Shown: positions 1 through 8,932 of the stretch, piece by piece
Numbering within the stretch: position 1 is the stretch's first letter
Layout: each line of letters opens with the position of its first letter
Source of the DNA: Euperipatoides rowelli
Taxonomy: Eukaryota; Onychophora; Udeonychophora; Euonychophora; Peripatopsidae
Direction: 5' to 3' (one strand)
Assembly (NCBI GenBank): GCA_003024985.2
Contig: PXIH01S0017653.1
Length of the DNA stretch: 12,867 nucleotides
Made by a program: the position numbers and the translations under genes
Notes under the pieces: generated by a model
The model's input: the letters and a program-made list of their open reading frames with translations, nothing else
Database searches by the model: none
Told to the model about the DNA's origin: nothing

Positions 1-174
1 ACCAAACAACCAGTACAAAATATTGCATATTTAATTAGCCAGGCCCTATCAATATAAATGATAACTTTTCATTTTTATATTCTCTATTAAATTTTGATTT
101 AAATTGTTTAAAGTGTAATATCTGTAGGACTCGTAATTTTGCACAAAATAGAAAAAAAAAGTAACTGTTTAGTG

Positions 175-230
175 GGGAGGAGTGATTAACGTTAGTAAAA
201 TATTTTGCCGTTATAGCTTATACTCCTCCC
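175..230. repeat. Short inverted repeat, 9-bp arms
   Basis: GGGAGGAGT at 175-183 is the exact reverse complement of ACTCCTCCC at 222-230, with 38 bases between the arms. The arms are G/C-rich in an AT-rich setting. The right arm runs straight into the CCATGG palindrome at 229-240. This could be the edge of a small mobile element, but no target-site duplication was found. Confidence 0.5.
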
Positions 231-240
231 ATGGCCATGG
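229..240. repeat. 12-bp perfect palindrome (CCATGG twice)
   Basis: CCATGGCCATGG is self-complementary over all 12 bases. It lies beside a 9-bp inverted repeat. No function can be assigned from sequence. Confidence 0.6.
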
Positions 241-527
241 TTACGGATGTGGCATTTTCTAAAACATGGAAGCGCAAAAAGAACGTAACCTGGCTATCCA
301 CTTGGAAATAATAATTTTTAAAAAATCCATACCCGCATACCTCTCATTCTTAGAGAACACAGCTTTTTCTAATAAAACAACAGTCTTTAAAATGTTCATG
401 TCAAAGACTGGAATATGTCAAAAACCATACAAATATGCTGGACAACAACAGACCATAGTCCAGCGAAATTCTTATTGTTATTTATTTATCTAAGTTAGCA
501 GGATCAATATCACCGGTTGTAATCAAT

Positions 528-545
528 ATTATTATTATTATTATT
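528..545. repeat. (ATT)6 microsatellite
   Basis: Six ATT units in a row. This is a simple sequence repeat with no gene context. Confidence 0.85.
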
Positions 546-710
546 TAAGAGAGAATGTGAATGTTTTAGAAAACTTTTTTACACCATAATTAATGAGTTA
601 AAGTAGTCATCAGAGTCATTATATTTATCCAATCGATTTTTATACATATTGAAGCGCCTCTTGCAACACAATAAATTCTGGAAGGCGATTCTAAAACCCA
701 ACATTTCTAT

Positions 711-759
711 AGAAAATGCTAGCTGCTTTTAATTGCAATAGAAGCAGCTAGCATTTTTT
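711..759. repeat. 16-bp perfect stem hairpin followed by T-run
   Basis: Bases 713-728 (AAAATGCTAGCTGCTT) are perfectly complementary to 742-757, leaving a 13-base spacer that can add a few more pairs. The right arm runs into a T tract, so the DNA looks like a bacterial intrinsic terminator, but nothing else in the window is bacterial. A small foldback element, or a structured piece of a decayed transposon, is more likely. The stem is short for a typical animal microRNA precursor. Confidence 0.75.
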
Positions 760-896
760 TTTAACTTTGGGGGATTTAAAAAAGGTATAGGGATTTAAAA
801 TAAAATAATTAAAAAAAAAAAACGATGTGGCATTTGTGCAATATAAGGCATAAAAGTAAGCTTTTTAACATGCAATACTTATGGTAAAATCAACCG

Positions 897-950
897 TCAT
901 TAACAGGCGGGCCAGATCCGGCCCGCCGCATTAGTTTATCTGGCTTGCGA
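897..950. mobile_element. GC-rich hairpin, probable hAT-type transposon remnant
   Basis: GGCGGGCC (906-913) and GGCCCGCC (920-927) form an 8-bp perfect GC stem around AGATCC. A similar string, ATCTGGCTTGCG, follows at about 938-949, after TTAGTTT. The arrangement 'gcgggcc-agatcc-ggcccgc ... TTAGTTT' resembles the subterminal region of Charlie-like hAT elements in animal genomes; this is recalled family knowledge, not a search result. The sharp GC rise against AT-rich flanks fits an inserted sequence. No matching terminal repeat or target duplication was found, so it would be a truncated relic. Confidence 0.4.
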
Positions 951-959
951 TCAATCATA

Positions 960-2998
960 AATTTAAAAAGTTTAAACTGTCATTATCATTTAAGCAGCAA
1001 ATTTTATCTAAAATTTTTAATCTTTGCTATTATTTTAAATGATTACACACAATATATAGTATGCAGTAATTATACATATTATTAATATATTAAATCTTTT
1101 CCGGAATAAATAAAATTAATAAAGAATAATTAATAAAACAAAGTTAGGTAAATTAGTGCAAGTGAAACCGAGAAAGCAAATTAAACGCTGTGGTCACGTG
1201 GTGTCTACTTGAAATGAAAAGCAATAAACAATAAGCGGTCAGCTATTATCTCGTGATGTTTTTTTGTTTTGTTTTTTTAATAGCATTTAATGTTATTGAT
1301 CTTTAAACAAAGATATCGTAAAGAAATTACAAATGTTGAAAAATTCTTCAAATCCAATCATCTTTATAATAATAAAATACCCAATGTTTGTACTTTTTTC
1401 TCCCAATTTTAAGAAAATTACAGCAGAGCTTCTTAATCAAAGCACTTTTTATTATTTTTAACAAATAGTTTATTATAGGTATCATTTTTGGCTGTCCTTG
1501 GTAATCATTTTAAAATGAACTCTTTATATTAATACCCCTCCCCCGCTTTATCTGAGAAGAGAAATTATAAACTATAGGTTTGATTATCCAGAAATAAGTT
1601 TAAAAACAAAACATTTACCTGCTGGCCTTACAATAGTTATTTTCTATCACAGACAATTTATTATCACCTGTAGTGACTTCACTTGGGGTTAATAAGAGAA
1701 GTTGAAACTGTTTATCTTCTCATTTGCCACATTTAATTTTCCAAGCCAAGTATCCCATTATTGAAGGGCAGTCCTTTTTTTACATTCTTCTAATTTATAA
1801 CACTATTCTACAGATTGGCACCAGCTTTGTTCTCTTTTCTTTTTCAGACAAGTCTACTTATTATGATTCTTTTATACAGTACATAAATAAAGACAATTTG
1901 ACAATTGCTAAACTTTTTAGACTTTAATAAAGAAAAAAATTAAGAATGTTTTGCTTTGGGAGAGTGAATTAAGTAAAGGGTAATAAATTATTTTTAACAA
2001 ATTTTCCTAATAGCCTAAAAATATGTTTGGTAACATTTTTTCTTAAAAAAAAGAGTAAAGAAAGATAATTATTGAAACGCTCAACGGTGTACAGATTCAC
2101 GTGTGCTGAAGTAAGTTTTATGTGTGTGCTTTTGACTTAGAAACTTCTTAGATGCCCACTGAAACAGGAATTACAAAACTAACATGTGAAAATGTGTCTG
2201 TTATGCAGGAATTGATTATCCAATTTAAAGTCATAAGAAATTATTATTTCTCTTGCAATTAATTCCCAAATCAGAGAGTTAAAAACTATTTAACTCAATA
2301 TATTAAATTTGAATTCCCTACCCCATTCCTCAGAACATATATCAGTCTATGCAAAATTAGTATTTCTAAGTTGTTTATCCCAACTTTGATCTTTGATGGT
2401 CCTAGTTACAGAAGCATACAATTTTGCACATACTGTATCTAGATCAGAGATATAAATAGATTAACCTGGTAATGCAGGGAATTGGAAATCCATATGATCA
2501 TAATGCCTTCTAACAAAAGAAAACAAAGACACTAATTAAACACATAATATGACAAAGTGTTAGAGAAAATAAGTATAGTAGAAAAACATGTATTTGATAA
2601 CCATGAAAAAAATAAGGAATGCACAATTGAAATGTGATTTAAATATTGTGGTAGAAAAAAAAATCAAACCAGCTATTTACAATTGCTAATTATTATGCTC
2701 TGTGGAGAATAATAAATATGATAGTCTACACTATGTTGACAAACAAATTAAACAAGTTGTTTTTATTACAATGTATATAAAATTGAGAAGAAGAAAAATG
2801 AAATAGAGAGAAAGATATACTATAAGAAAACTAAATGTAAGAATATATAACATTTAAAATTAGTAAAAAGAAAATAGTATAACACATAATTAGGATTAAA
2901 ACATTTAAATAAAATAGGTATAAATCTTTCAATGGTTAACAGAAGAAATGGAAAAATGTAAGGAAGAAATGGTCACTTTGCTAAGTGGACAGGGGCTA
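960..2998. other. AT-rich non-coding stretch
   Basis: Nothing gene-like is visible. An open frame at 1724-1927 (+) of 67 residues has no recognisable domain and is within chance expectation. CACGTG E-box hexamers occur at 1195-1200 (within GTGGTCACGTGGTG) and at about 2099-2104, with no visible promoter around them. A pyrimidine-rich patch (TACCCCTCCCCC) lies near 1532-1543. Confidence 0.6.
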
Positions 2999-3037
2999 TG
3001 ATTGACAGCTGGAATTATTGCTGAAACTGCTGACTCA
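2999..3037 (+). promoter_or_regulatory. Clustered TALE-homeodomain, E-box and AP-1/Maf-like motifs
   Basis: TGATTGACAG at 2999-3008 matches the well-known composite site for PBX with MEIS/PREP homeodomain proteins. CAGCTG (3006-3011) overlaps it as an E-box. TGCTGACTCA (3028-3037) contains the AP-1 core TGACTCA and looks like a Maf half-site. The surrounding bases (about 2985-3040) are less AT-rich than their flanks. The motifs are seen directly. Enhancer activity is inference and needs conservation or chromatin data. Confidence 0.3.
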
Positions 3038-5050
3038 TAAATTATAGGTATAAATTTCAGCATTGGAGTAAAGAGACAAAACTATCTTTACACAGAAAAG
3101 TTAGTTTAATATTGCTGCATAAGTTTAATCCTAGAAGTACATAAAAACATTGCTGGACTGAACATTAAAAGTTATAGCAATATAAACACTTTGCCCTCCA
3201 TCTCCAATTAAGTTAAAAATTGTTGTTAAAAATAAAAATTATCCAAATAATAGTAGGATTTGCAATCAAATGATTATCATCTATTAAAAAAAAACTAATT
3301 AGAATAATTGATAGAGATAATTAGTGAGTTAAAAATATTTTGCACAGAAACTTGATAAAATAATATGTTGGATACTTTTAATATTGTACATTGGTCTAAA
3401 TTAATATTTTGAATATTAGAAATACCAATTTCTTATTAGAAAAAATGAAGCCCAAATTATATTCATTCTTGAGGGTGTTGAAGTGAAGGGAAGGGATAAT
3501 TCAAATTTCAAGTATAAATTTTCACTATCTTTTTGATAAATTTAGTACTACTGTATTAGATTTTAGTCACAGCAAAATTTATCCTTATTACTGATAAAAT
3601 TATAGTAAATTTGGGCATTTTTTTTCATTCCTCTCATCCCACCCTCCTCCTTCCCCCAAAAAATAAATTTTACTTTTCAAACATTATTGACAGTTAATAC
3701 ACATTTAATATAAAATATTAAATTAACAATGTCATTCAGTATAGTATTGAATGGATTATATTTATCATAGGTTTGGAGCTTAGTTGTTTATTACATAATA
3801 GGAATTAGATTCAAGTTGGGATCAAGATTAGGACTGTAAATAAAAAAATAAAAATTGTGGGGTGAAAATGAAAAAGTACCAAAATTTGTTTTATATACAT
3901 TCCATCCCTTCTTTTTCTTATGGTCTTAAAAAATATTAGAAATTAAATTAGTAAATCTGTTTCTAAACATTGTGTAAATTTTTAATATTTTGTATTCCAT
4001 TTTCTCATCTGCAGTTTGAAGTAATGTTTGTTTTGTTTCTGTCCTCTTTTTGTAACCCTCCCTCTTCTCCCCATATCATTATTATTATTTTTTTTTTGAA
4101 AAATAAAACAAACAAACTAGACCCACTTCCATCAATGTCCTAACTGTATGTCAGAATATGAAATTCACTGATTGAATTATGTTCAGCCATGTTTGTGTGG
4201 CCAGCAGTTTTGTAGGATTTGCATATGATTTGTAGAAAGCTTTTACTTCCATCAGAACAACGAAACTTATTACTTCAGCCATAATGATGAACAGAAAATT
4301 TAATTGAATTAGTTGACATTTTTTTTTTTCCTACGGTGAGAAATTATTGGAAATTATTCATAGCTGTGTTCTTAATGGATAAATCTCATGTATTTGTATG
4401 TTTTTATATATTTTTACGTCAGCATCCTGGATTTACTTTGAATACTTTTCATATTAGTTACAGATTTATTCCGAGTAATTGGTGCATAATAGAAGCGTTT
4501 GTAAAATACATATATCATTTGTTTGGCCTAATTGAAGAATATTTTAAAAAGTGCTTTTAAAATCTATTAAATAACATGCATATTATGCAGCTTGTATTGC
4601 GTAGACAAGGATTAAAAAAGCAATAATCATATATTTTGAAAAATGAAAGTAATTGATTGGAATATATTATTTTAAATACTTTTTTTTTTTCTCTTCTTCG
4701 TTTTGCCCCTATTTGACCTCATTTATGATTTTTTATTATTATTATCTATTAGTGTTCTTTTACTTTGATACATTAATTAATCTAAAGAGATTAAGAAATG
4801 GATTTGAGTGATTTTACGTTAATTATTCTTTTAAATAAACAGCGATGTTTTTTGTTGTGTTTTTTTAATGAAGAGAAGAAGAAAAAAAAAAGAGAATTAT
4901 TTGATAAATATTTAAAGGTTTTTACTAAATAGCATTAAGTGGAATTTCAACTTTTCTCCTATTTTTACTTGATTATTAAAGCAAAATAAATTTACATTTT
5001 AAATTTTTTTTTCACGTTGATTGTTAAACTACATCATTAACTTTAAAACC
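3038..5050. other. AT-rich non-coding stretch
   Basis: No gene is supported. An inverted pair of homeodomain-core words, ACTAATTA (3294-3301) and TAATTAGT (3318-3325), is present. Pyrimidine-rich tracts occur near 3632-3656 and 4040-4074. An octamer ATTTGCAT (POU-type) is at 4217-4224. Long T runs occur at about 4319-4329 and 4680-4690. A 74-residue open frame at 4336-4560 (+) lacks an ATG at its start and has no known domain. Confidence 0.6.
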
Positions 5051-5100
5051 TGTTTATGAACTTTGATAAATTGCTTTAAATTTATCAAACTTTATAAACA
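5051..5100. ncRNA. Candidate small hairpin, 22-bp stem and 6-nt loop
   Basis: Bases 5051-5072 pair with 5079-5100 with only one mismatch (C5061 against C5090) and one G-T pair (5058/5093), closing a loop of six bases. The same hairpin could form from the transcript of either strand. The size is somewhat short for an animal microRNA precursor, and the arms are AT-rich, so chance palindromy is a real alternative. There is no evidence of transcription. Confidence 0.25.
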
Positions 5101-5124
5101 CCAGAATTGTATTATAATCTTTAA

Positions 5125-5139
5125 AGAGAGAGAGAGAGA
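5125..5139. repeat. (AG)7 microsatellite
   Basis: Seven AG units followed by an A-rich tail. Simple repeat. Confidence 0.8.
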
Positions 5140-5328
5140 AAGTTGTTTTCTATATATTATATTAATTTTTTTTTGTTATCTCCCTTTTTTGTTTTGTTTT
5201 TAATACTACTGTGTGTTTAAATATTGGTAAATAAAATTGATTTTAATTTATTTTTAAATAAATTTTTGATTACTTGAAGTTTATAAGATTTAACCAAGAG
5301 AAACATTTTCTTGTTTTATACTTTTTAT

Positions 5329-5390
5329 AATAAGTACAGTATATTTAAAATGGAATGTTAAAATTAAGATATACTGTATATAGGCTTATT
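5329..5390. repeat. Interrupted inverted repeat
   Basis: TACAGTATAT (5335-5344) is the exact reverse complement of ATATACTGTA (5369-5378). Outside it, AATAAG (5329-5334) can pair with CTTATT (5385-5390) after a six-base bulge. Together this gives a 16-bp interrupted stem around a 24-base spacer. AT-rich palindromes are common here, so its meaning is uncertain. Confidence 0.5.
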
Positions 5391-5852
5391 AATACTTAAA
5401 TTCTATGTATTTGTCTTTAATAAATAATAAAGTTGATGATACTAAAAAAATAATATAGATGGCACTTCCACAAATTTTCATGAAGCCTATTCAATTCAGG
5501 ACAACTCTAATTATAGATAATTTACATTTGATGAAATTTCTTTTAATATTTTCTGCCTTAACCAATCATGCCAGAGTATGATATTTGTGTTCCATAATAA
5601 TTTTTATTACGATATGCGCATCAGAAAATGACAAGTCTACTACTGTTTGATTTTTTTCTTTGATTCATACATTGGCAAAATTTTCTCACCGTCACAAGAT
5701 TTTAACATAATGCATGAGGGTATTGCAAATTGCCATTCTCATCTTAATAAAAGCTTTTTCTTTTACTGACAATTGCATTAATTCAAAGATAAAAAGGGAG
5801 AACCGTTACACATAAACCTTTCATTATCAACTAAAAAGAGTGCGTGTGTGGA
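5391..5852. other. AT-rich non-coding stretch
   Basis: No open frame, RNA gene or repeat of note was recognised in this segment. Confidence 0.6.
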
Positions 5853-5863
5853 GGGGGGGGGGG
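5853..5863 (+). repeat. Homopolymer of 11 G
   Basis: An uninterrupted run of 11 G follows GTGCGTGTGTGGA. It is conspicuous in AT-rich DNA and could form unusual structure or be prone to length error in sequencing. Confidence 0.85.
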
Positions 5864-5896
5864 ATTTTAGGCTTCCGTATAGTTCAATCAGCAAAT

Positions 5897-5930
5897 TGAT
5901 TGATGCATTACGGTTTTCCTCAGTGAGTCA
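5897..5930 (+). promoter_or_regulatory. PBX-HOX-like motif near an AP-1 site
   Basis: TGATTGAT (5897-5904) is the classic PBX-HOX core, and TGAGTCA (5924-5930) is a perfect AP-1 site. The gap is 19 bases, close to the 22-base gap between the comparable motifs at 2999-3037. A further TGATTGAT lies at 6065-6072. About one TGATTGAT per window would be expected by chance, so this is suggestive only. Confidence 0.25.
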
Positions 5931-6440
5931 TAGTGCAATAATGTCTTTTTGTCTTAGTATCTTAGTAAAAAAAATATCATAGAAAGGCCAATGTAAAATT
6001 TGTATAATGTGTGCTGCTTTACAGCAAAATGTCATGTAAAGCGCAATCAAGTTTCTAATTGGAGTGATTGATAATTTTATGTCTGAGTTCTATTACCTCA
6101 TTCTTCAAAGCTTATATCACACTTAGAATATAATATTCAATAACATAAACAATGAAAATGTTAATCTCTTATCTGATAGATCATTATGGAAGCCATAAAA
6201 AGTATGGTGCTTTAGACTTATTTTTTATTCTTATAAGTGTTTTTTAGACTTTTTTTGTCCCTGAAAATATGATTTTTCTCATTCAATAATTCTGGAAGGA
6301 CAGGGTTAAAGAAGCTTATCCAAGCAGCCTGCCACACCTTCAACTTTTTAGTCATTCAAAACAAAATATAGTTCCAATAGTTATTATTAAATTTCAGGAA
6401 TTTTGTATCATTGAATTGCAACTAAATGCTTAGCAGAGAG
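5931..6440. other. AT-rich non-coding stretch upstream of a hAT end
   Basis: No gene was recognised. A small inverted repeat, GCTTTACA (6016-6023) against TGTAAAGC (6035-6042), is present. The last bases, GCAGAGAG (6433-6440), are the candidate 8-bp target duplication beside the hAT-type end, but no second copy was found. Confidence 0.55.
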
Positions 6441-6980
6441 CAGTGATTCCCAACATGAGGGCACACCCCACAAGTGGGCAATTTCAATGCTATGGGCTTA
6501 ATTTATAAATGATACAATAAAATAAAGTTTATACATAATACATATTTTTTTATAAATAAATATATTAAAAATTTCAATAACATATAATTATATTTATTTG
6601 CAAAATTTTACATAACAATAACTTGAAGAATTGTATATTTTGTATATTTTAATTTTGCTAAGCTGAGTATAAAATACATTAATTGGCAACTCTTTTGGAA
6701 GCCATAGGCATGTTCTTCATTAATTTTTTTTCAATTTGCTTTCAATACTTTAAGTTAGCCTGATCATTTGATCATTTAATTTCATATATAAATGATAAGT
6801 TAGTCTTTCACAAATAAACCACATGGTAGATTCTAAGCAGCAAAGTGCTCAATCATAATAAAATAATTAGCATGATTTACGCAACAATAATTCTGATACA
6901 AGTGAAAATCAAATTATAACAGTGATGATTCAAATTTGGGTGAAACTGCAGAATTCCTCAACACTGGAAATTCTATGAAG
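6441..6980 (+). mobile_element. Truncated hAT-superfamily DNA transposon, left end
   Basis: CAGTGATTCCCAACATGAGG starting at 6441 matches the terminal inverted repeat style of animal hAT elements of the Charlie type (CAGTGRTTCCCAAC). It is followed by a GC-rich subterminal stretch up to about 6497 and then AT-rich DNA. No inverted partner (GTTGGGAATCACTG or close) was found downstream, so the right end is lost or outside the window. A broken coding-like segment begins 382 bases inside, at 6823, a reasonable distance for the start of a transposase. The end is seen in sequence; family membership rests on motif recall. The right boundary given is arbitrary. Confidence 0.5.
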
Positions 6981-6983
6981 CTC
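6823..6983 (+). pseudogene. Possible decayed N-terminus of hAT transposase
   Basis: An ATG at 6823 opens a frame reading MVDSKQQSAQS before stop codons. It continues with stops and resumes as NNNSDTSENQI. After a frame change near 6920 it reads SDDSNLGETAEFLNTGNSMK. The polar, acidic, serine-rich character is typical of linker-like N-terminal regions, not of the surrounding AT-rich noise, and its place inside the hAT left end suits a transposase start. No zinc-finger cysteines or catalytic residues are visible, so this is weak evidence. The 3' part runs into the large palindrome at 6973. Confidence 0.22.
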
Positions 6984-7067
6984 TATTTACAGTTTATAAG
7001 CCTCTTAGTAATAAATTACTTAGTAATTTATTATTAAGAGACCTATAATGTAAATAGAGCCTCATAG
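6973..7067. ncRNA. Large 95-bp quasi-palindrome / candidate hairpin RNA
   Basis: The arms 6973-7020 and 7022-7067 are inverted copies. CTATGA(A/G)GCTCTATTTAC matches at 17 of 18 bases at the outer end, and AATAAATTACT matches exactly at the centre. The middle holds only a few mismatches and one- or two-base bulges. The size and imperfect pairing resemble a small-RNA precursor, although the centre leaves almost no natural loop. A recent inverted duplication or tiny foldback element is equally possible. It sits at the end of the hAT relic. Confidence 0.35.
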
Positions 7068-7070
7068 CAG

Positions 7071-7100
7071 TTGGTCGTGCCACCTATGATACACGACCGA
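7071..7100. repeat. Short GC-containing hairpin
   Basis: GGTCGTG (7073-7079) pairs with CACGACC (7092-7098) around a 12-base loop. The flanks add a G-T and a T-A pair. It lies six bases after the 95-bp palindrome, so the two may belong to one structured unit. Confidence 0.5.
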
Positions 7101-7377
7101 TAGTATAAGTACATTCTCATCAGCCAACAATTTGTTTGCTAAGAGAAGTATCATTCACAGTTAATTTTTAAATTGAGAAATTATAATAAATAAATGATGC
7201 CATATTTTGACATTATTATAAACTAGAGTTGTATAATATTATTCCCTCAAACTAGATAGATAAACTAATGTTTTCTAATGGTATTCATTGCAATTAGTAT
7301 ATTAGTAAGGAAAAACTTATATAAATATTATTTTTAAAGAAATTAAATAATATTTTGGATAGTTTAGTTTTTAATAG

Positions 7378-7387
7378 ATCACGTGAT
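7378..7387. promoter_or_regulatory. ATCACGTGAT palindromic E-box
   Basis: This ten-base perfect palindrome contains CACGTG, the core bound by bHLH-zip factors of the MITF/TFE/USF class. It overlaps a TGATTGAT word at 7384-7391. It lies about 70 bases upstream of the tandem repeat at 7447, where GC content rises. A promoter role is inference only. Confidence 0.25.
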
Positions 7388-7446
7388 TGATTGTACTCAT
7401 ATCGCGCACTTGGGGAGATATTGTAGAAGTTACAGTAGCCTATATT

Positions 7447-7840
7447 CGTTACGGGAGATTGTCGTCTTTGGCCACGTTAGAAAGGTAAGCAAGTTTAAAT
7501 GTTTTAAAATTCCTGATTTTTAGAAAAAGACTAATTTTCTGGCGTTGGCTAGTGGTGTGAGGGATTGAATTTTGATGAAATTTTAGCTTGAATAAACCAG
7601 CAAATAGTTTGATTAATATTAATGGAATCATTTTTTTTTTTACATTCGCAAGATTGTCTGTCTTTGGACACGTTAGAGATGTAAGCAAGTTGAAATGTTT
7701 TAAAATTCCTGATTTTTAGAAAAAGACTTTATTGCAATTCACTTCAGATATTTTTTGATGAAGGAAGAATTTGTGGGTGGTTCTTCTGAATCCTCTATAA
7801 TCCAGCAAATAGTTTGATTAATATTACTGAATCAGTAACG
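7447..7840. repeat. Two-copy diverged tandem repeat, about 195-205 bp per unit
   Basis: Block 1 of copy A (7456-7532) aligns to 7651-7728 of copy B with about 94 % identity: one inserted base and a few substitutions. Block 2, a 25-base string starting CCAGCAAATAGTTTG, is identical at 7597-7621 and 7802-7826, with TGGAATCA versus TGAATCA just beyond. The 65-75 bases between the blocks align poorly, apart from a shared TTTTGATGAA. A partial third copy may follow at about 7859-7896 (GTTAGATTGG ... TTTAAATGTTTT). Each unit has GTAAGCAAG on the plus strand, preceded by AAAG in copy A (a good 5' splice-site string) and by AGAT in copy B. The 79-residue minus-strand open frame across this region is a by-product of the repeat. 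Confidence 0.8.
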
Positions 7841-8030
7841 AGATAACGTTCAGGGGCTTGTTAGATTGGCACACGGCAAGAAATTTAAATGTTTTTAAAA
7901 AAATTATATTTTTCAAATTGAAGGGTAATTAAACAAATATCTTTAGTCATTATTTTATTATAAAAGCAAATTATTAGGAAAAAAATAAATAATCGAGGAT
8001 TGGTAAAATCGTTTTTTCCAGTGATGGGGA

Positions 8031-8129
8031 ATGCTAGTGATCCCAAAATTTTTCGATCAGAAAAATAACAGTAACGTAGAGGATTTTGATGAACGACATA
8101 ATAAATTGCATTTAAATGTTCATATTTAG
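8031..8129 (+). pseudogene. Possible Gag-like retrotransposon fragment
   Basis: A 32-residue open stretch from an ATG reads with PKFFDQ near residues 5-10 and VEDFDERH near 16-23. That pattern recalls the start of Ty3/gypsy-type Gag proteins, where a P-x-F segment is followed by an acidic ED-F/W-x-ER segment. TTGGCACACGGCAAG at about 7865-7879 might be the remnant of a primer-binding site, but no LTR boundary could be defined. The stretch is short and AT-rich and no continuation was found, so this is weak. Confidence 0.18.
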
Positions 8130-8239
8130 TTTATTATTTCGTTTATATAACAATTAATAAATTGTTTTCATGATGAGAAAACAAATTCTGTTTCTAATTT
8201 ATGAATATAATGAGAAAGTTCACGTTGCGGTATCCTGCA

Positions 8240-8271
8240 GTTACACCCAAATGGGTGAACAAATGTGTAAC
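8240..8271. repeat. Nested inverted repeats
   Basis: GTTACAC (8240-8246) pairs with GTGTAAC (8265-8271). Inside it, CACCC (8244-8248) can alternatively pair with GGGTG (8253-8257). The overlapping minus-strand open frame (8194-8376, 60 residues) has no recognisable domain. Confidence 0.45.
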
Positions 8272-8279
8272 AAAAAATT

Positions 8280-8932
8280 TATAAATTTGTTGGTTTAGAA
8301 GAATAATCACAAATAGAGGGACATTATCAAAATACACATTAATCCTTGCAGTTAAGAACTTGTGGCTAGTTTTCAAGCTTTTCCCCCTTTGTTGGCCATT
8401 AAGTATAAGTTTAACTGCTGGGCATACCTAATCCATTTCATCTTAATCAAAATTATTTATTCTGCAATCTATTTTTAAAAATGAAAATTAAATTATTAAG
8501 ATATACTTTTAGTTTATCTCGTCACCAGTTTATTATATCTTTAGAGATGCTAAATAAATGAGACGTTATGTTAATAACTATTTATTACAACTAAACTAGC
8601 AACAAGAATCAACTTTAACTGCAATGTTCTAGAAGTCTATAATTCTGTGTTTAGTGCATGACTTGATTGTTTCACTGTGGTATACATTGTATGTAAATAC
8701 AAAACAGCAACATTAGACATAGCAATAAAAATATTTTTCTTAAGCCCCTAAAAATGAATGGATCTGGTGCCTGATGTAAAAATGACATTTGTGTGTTGAT
8801 ATTATAAGTCTGCAGGATTGAGAATTTTCCCAGTTATTTAAGTAGATACTGATCCAACTGAAGACAATGGTTTAAACCTACTTTGTCATCTGCCTAGAAA
8901 AAATCATTCCATGTGATGTCTGCTATATAAAA
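8280..8932. other. AT-rich non-coding stretch
   Basis: No gene, RNA or clear repeat was recognised. It lies downstream, in minus-strand sense, of the Gag-like relic at 9163-9615. No protease or reverse-transcriptase motif such as DTGA or YxDD was found there. Confidence 0.55.

Larger units (their letters stand above)
1..710. other. AT-rich non-coding stretch
   Basis: No gene is supported. An open frame from 266 to 493 (+) begins at an ATG in a good context (AAAACATGG) and gives 75 residues. It has no recognisable domain and no visible splice structure, and that length is expected by chance in DNA this AT-rich. The stretch contains a short inverted repeat, a 12-bp palindrome and an ATT microsatellite, listed separately. 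Confidence 0.6.

Noticed and set aside
266-493. 75-residue open frame (+) starting at a good Kozak context
   Set aside because: Length is within chance for this base composition and no domain, splice site or family resemblance was seen.
711-759. Bacterial intrinsic terminator
   Set aside because: Shape fits, but no bacterial gene lies upstream and all other features are animal-like.
1724-1927. 67-residue open frame (+)
   Set aside because: AT-rich, hydrophobic reading without family resemblance; chance length.
4336-4560. 74-residue open frame (+) after an 11-T tract and AG, like a 3' splice site
   Set aside because: It starts with GTG, not ATG. No donor with supporting coding signal was found and no domain was recognised.
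7073-7098. Possible tRNA arm
   Set aside because: The stem has a 12-base loop and no cloverleaf partners were found.
7449-7688. 79-residue open frame (-)
   Set aside because: It spans the junction of the two tandem repeat copies and reads repeat DNA, including a T run as lysines.
8194-8376. 60-residue open frame (-)
   Set aside because: No recognisable domain; overlaps nested inverted repeats; chance length.
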